Shown here piece by piece: positions 62,257-64,000 of a DNA stretch of 64,000 nucleotides. A model generated the notes under the pieces. It made no database searches and was not told the DNA's origin. It saw only the letters and a program-made list of their open reading frames with translations. The stretch's first letter is position 1, and every line of letters starts with the position of its first letter. Where the stretch lies: NCBI GenBank assembly GCA_963764565.1, contig CAVXTD010000029.1:8673-72672 (forward strand). The letters run 5' to 3'. A program made the position numbers and the translations under genes. The DNA comes from DATBLE01 sp963764565 (GTDB lineage: Bacteria; Actinomycetota; Thermoleophilia; Gaiellales; Gaiellaceae).

Positions 62257-62561
62257 CAGTCGCCCGGCTCCACCCGTTGCGGCCGCACCGGGTTGACGGT
62301 CTGGTTGACGATCTGGTCGACGGTCGGGGTAGATGCCGGCGGTGAGCTCGGCGCGCGGGTCAGGCCGGCGATCGCGACGCCGGCGGTCATGATCGTGCCG
62401 GCGAGCGCTGCGGCCAGCGCAAACAGCTGGCGGCGGCTCGGCGCCGGCCTGGGAGGGACTTCGGTGCTCGCCTGAGGCTTCACGCAGCCGTTCTCCTTCT
62501 CGACGCCGAGAGCATGCTCGGCCTCCGCGCGGCGGACATCGTGGAGCGCACTGATTCCCAT
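62256..62561 (-). CDS. Membrane-anchored small protein with twin-arginine-like motif
   Basis: 101 residues from ATG 62561 (GGAGA upstream). Soluble N-terminus with one Cys, then PSRRQLFALAAALAGTIMTAGVAIAGLT, a Tat-like SRRQLF and hydrophobic helix located unusually at about residues 45-70, and a T/V/N-rich tail. Whether it is exported or a plain membrane anchor cannot be decided. First gene of the apbE operon. Confidence 0.6.
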   Translation of the reverse strand: MGISALHDVRRAEAEHALGVEKENGCVKPQASTEVPPRPAPSRRQLFALAAALAGTIMTAGVAIAGLTRAPSSPPASTPTVDQIVNQTVNPVRPQRVEPGD

Positions 62562-62718
62562 CGGTGGTTTCTCCGCGCGCTCGCCCCGGGCGTCCGAGGC
62601 GCCCTCGACCACATTTGCCAAACCCTTTCCGTTCCAGGGAATTCCCTTTCCTTCCCCTTGCCCGCGCCTGGAACGGCCGCGTCTACGGTCGGGACATCAA
62701 CCCGGAAAGGAGCAGACC

Positions 62719-62916
62719 ATGTACCAGATCGTCATCGACCGTTCGCTCTGTAGCGGCTTCGGCGTGTGCGCCGAGCTCGCTCCCGACGTGATCGAGCTCG
62801 GCACGGACGGAATCGCGTCCCTTCGGGTCGGCTCGAGCGCCGACCCGAAGGTCGTGGAAGCCGCCGGAGCGTGCCCGATGGGCGCGATCACCGTCTTCGA
62901 GCAGGAAGCGGCGTGA
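62719..62916 (+). CDS. Small 3Fe-4S/4Fe-4S ferredoxin
   Basis: 65 residues. CSGFGVCAELAPDVIEL and AAGACPMGAITV give C-x5-C...CP, three cysteines as in 3Fe-4S ferredoxins that serve cytochromes P450 or Rieske oxygenases. An AAAGGAG lies 7 bp before the ATG. The stop overlaps the reductase GTG. The region 62562-62718 between it and the divergent operon should hold both promoters; I see no clear operator. Confidence 0.88.
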   Translation: MYQIVIDRSLCSGFGVCAELAPDVIELGTDGIASLRVGSSADPKVVEAAGACPMGAITVFEQEAA

Positions 62917-64000
62917 GCCACGCGGCCCGGCGCTCGCGACGGTCCGGCATGAACGTGCTGATCGTCGGTGGAGGGCTCGCCGGCTCGCGCTGCGGCGAGA
63001 CCCTCCGCGCCGAGGGCTTCTCGGGACGCATCGTCCTCGCGGGCGAGGAGCCGGTCGCGCCCTACGAGCGACCGGCTCTGTCCAAGGAGCTGCTGGCCGG
63101 GAGCCGTGAGCCGGAAAGCCTCGCACTACGCGCCGCCGATTCCTGGGAGGAGAAGGGCATCGAGCTCCTGCTCGGGACCTGCATCCGGCGAATCGACGGG
63201 CGCACGGGCGTCACCGAAGACGGACGTGTCATCCCCTGGGACGCGCTGGTGATCGCCACCGGCGCAACGCCCAGGAAGCTCGATTCGGGTGGCCGGTATC
63301 ACCAGCTGCGGACGCTCGCCGACGCGGCTCGGCTCCGCGAGCAGCTGCAGCCTGCCGCGCGGCTGACGATCGTCGGATCCGGGCTGATCGGCACCGAGGT
63401 CGCCTCGACCGCCCGGCAGCTCGGCGTCGACGTCACTCTCGTCGGCGATCGACCGCTCGAGCGGTCGTTCGGACCCGAGGTGGGCGAGCTCCTCGCAGCC
63501 CGTCACCGAGAACACGGCGTCGAGCTTGCTCCCCGAGGCTCGAAGCCGGCGGGCGTCGTCCTGGCCGCGGTCGGTGCCCGGCCCGCGACCGATTGGCTAC
63601 GCGGTGCCGTCCCGCTTCGCCCCGATGGCAGCGTGATCGCGGATGCCTGCGGACGCACGCCGGTGGCCGGGATCTACGCCTGCGGCGACGTGACGGGCAC
63701 CGGGCACTGGACTGCCGCTGCCGGCCAGGCCGCCGCCGTCGCGAGGGCGATCGCCGGCACCGAGCGGCCCTACGAGGACGTTCCGTACTTCTGGTCCGAC
63801 CAGCTCGGCCTCCGCCTCCAGTACGTCGGCGACGGCCGCCGCGCCGCCAGGCGTCGAACTGGACGGGGAGCTCGAATCGCTGCGGGCGCGCTACCTCGAC
63901 CGGCGGGGCCGGCTGGTCGCCGCCCTGCTGGTCAATCGCCCACAGGAGGTCGGCGAGCTCCGGCGCGAGCTTGCCGCCGGGGGGCTGGCGGCCGTCCCCG
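62913..64000 (+). CDS. Ferredoxin-NAD(P) reductase, FAD-dependent (one frameshift; runs off the right edge)
   Basis: Rhodocoxin/putidaredoxin reductase type. FAD site MNVLIVGGGLAGSRCGETLRAEG; VAPYERPALSKELLAG; NAD site LTIVGSGLIGTEVASTARQLGVDVTLV; FAD motif GIYACGDVTGTGHWTAAAGQA. A shift near 63850 precedes VELDGELESLRARYLDRRGRLVAALLVNRP, the usual C-terminal domain, cut at the window edge. GTG 62913 overlaps the ferredoxin stop and has AGGAAG upstream; ATG 62949 is also possible. About 20 residues between the two Rossmann halves seem shorter than usual near GVELAPRG. Confidence 0.88.
   Translation, partial: MSHAARRSRRSGMNVLIVGGGLAGSRCGETLRAEGFSGRIVLAGEEPVAPYERPALSKELLAGSREPESLALRAADSWEEKGIELLLGTCIRRIDGRTGVTEDGRVIPWDALVIATGATPRKLDSGGRYHQLRTLADAARLREQLQPAARLTIVGSGLIGTEVASTARQLGVDVTLVGDRPLERSFGPEVGELLAARHREHGVELAPRGSKPAGVVLAAVGARPATDWLRGAVPLRPDGSVIADACGRTPVAGIYACGDVTGTGHWTAAAGQAAAVARAIAGTERPYEDVPYFWSDQLGLRLQYVGDGRRAARRRTGRGARIAAGALPRPAGPAGRRPAGQSPTGGRRAPARACRRGAGGRP

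Overview
The window looks like chromosomal DNA from a high-GC actinobacterium. The best guess is class Thermoleophilia (Gaiellales/Solirubrobacterales-like). This is inferred from very high GC throughout, many GTG starts and GTGA/ATGA stop-start overlaps, futalosine-route menaquinone genes, a Bacillus-type split menaquinol:cytochrome c reductase, UvrD2 with an HRDC tail, and class III cyclase domains fused to ATPase or extracellular sensor modules. I see no rRNA, tRNA or CRISPR array.

Many well-conserved genes need one to several single-base shifts to be read through (for example qcrA, ubiX, hemB, hemL, paaA-D and a radical SAM gene). Shifts are dense at about 14.8-27.4 kb, 35-40 kb, 45-48 kb and 55-64 kb, and rare at 4-13.6 kb, 28.6-34.7 kb and 48-54.5 kb. 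The simplest reading is uncorrected indel errors in an assembly, not mass gene decay. I therefore give full gene extents and flag the shifts.

Layout. 0-4.9 kb: class I fumarase alpha subunit, a fumarate reductase-like flavoprotein, UppP, an iron-type dehydrogenase and a LysR regulator. 5-8.1 kb: a DUF5678-like protein, a retropepsin remnant, a DUF354 protein and UvrD2. 8.2-13.6 kb: surface-sugar genes (4,6-dehydratase, DegT aminotransferase, DedA protein, phosphodiester glycosidase). 13.8-23.3 kb: one co-directional block for making and using menaquinone (UbiD, QcrABC, UbiX, MenG/UbiE, polyprenyl synthase, MqnA, a radical SAM protein, MqnC). 23.3-24.1 kb: a VapBC-like pair. 24.1-34.7 kb: an accessory region with a cyclase/NB-ATPase regulator, two near-identical epimerase genes forming ~1 kb direct repeats, a 25-bp tandem array in odd DNA, a 1036-residue cyclase-propeller-binding-protein fusion, and an MFS-cNMP fusion. 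34.8-37.7 kb: a short repetitive peptide gene facing a sigma factor/S8 protease/GAF gene set.

37.7-41.2 kb: cyclodeaminase, two small or unknown genes, hemL and hemB. 41.2-44.4 kb: ABC exporter and AI-2E-type permease. 44.6-50 kb: LytM-like protein, YmdB-type phosphoesterase, two large membrane proteins and GtrA. 50-56.5 kb: Pcm, a phosphatase-fold protein, the E2/E1beta/E1alpha genes of a 2-oxoacid dehydrogenase, and a lipid kinase. 56.5-59.5 kb: a TetR regulator divergent from paaABCD (phenylacetyl-CoA epoxidase) across a perfect PaaR box. 59.6-64 kb: unknown protein, lipoprotein, ApbE with a ferric-reductase-like membrane protein and two small exported or membrane proteins, then ferredoxin and ferredoxin reductase running off the edge.

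Two families of short dispersed repeats, perfect palindromes and a ~65-bp GC-rich element, lie both between genes and in frame inside genes (DUF354 protein, E2, PaaC, GAF protein). The strongest candidates for new biology are the membrane-anchored cyclase/solute-binding-protein fusion inside its direct repeats, the SVGK/SIGK repeat peptide beside an S8 protease, and these gene-invading repeats.
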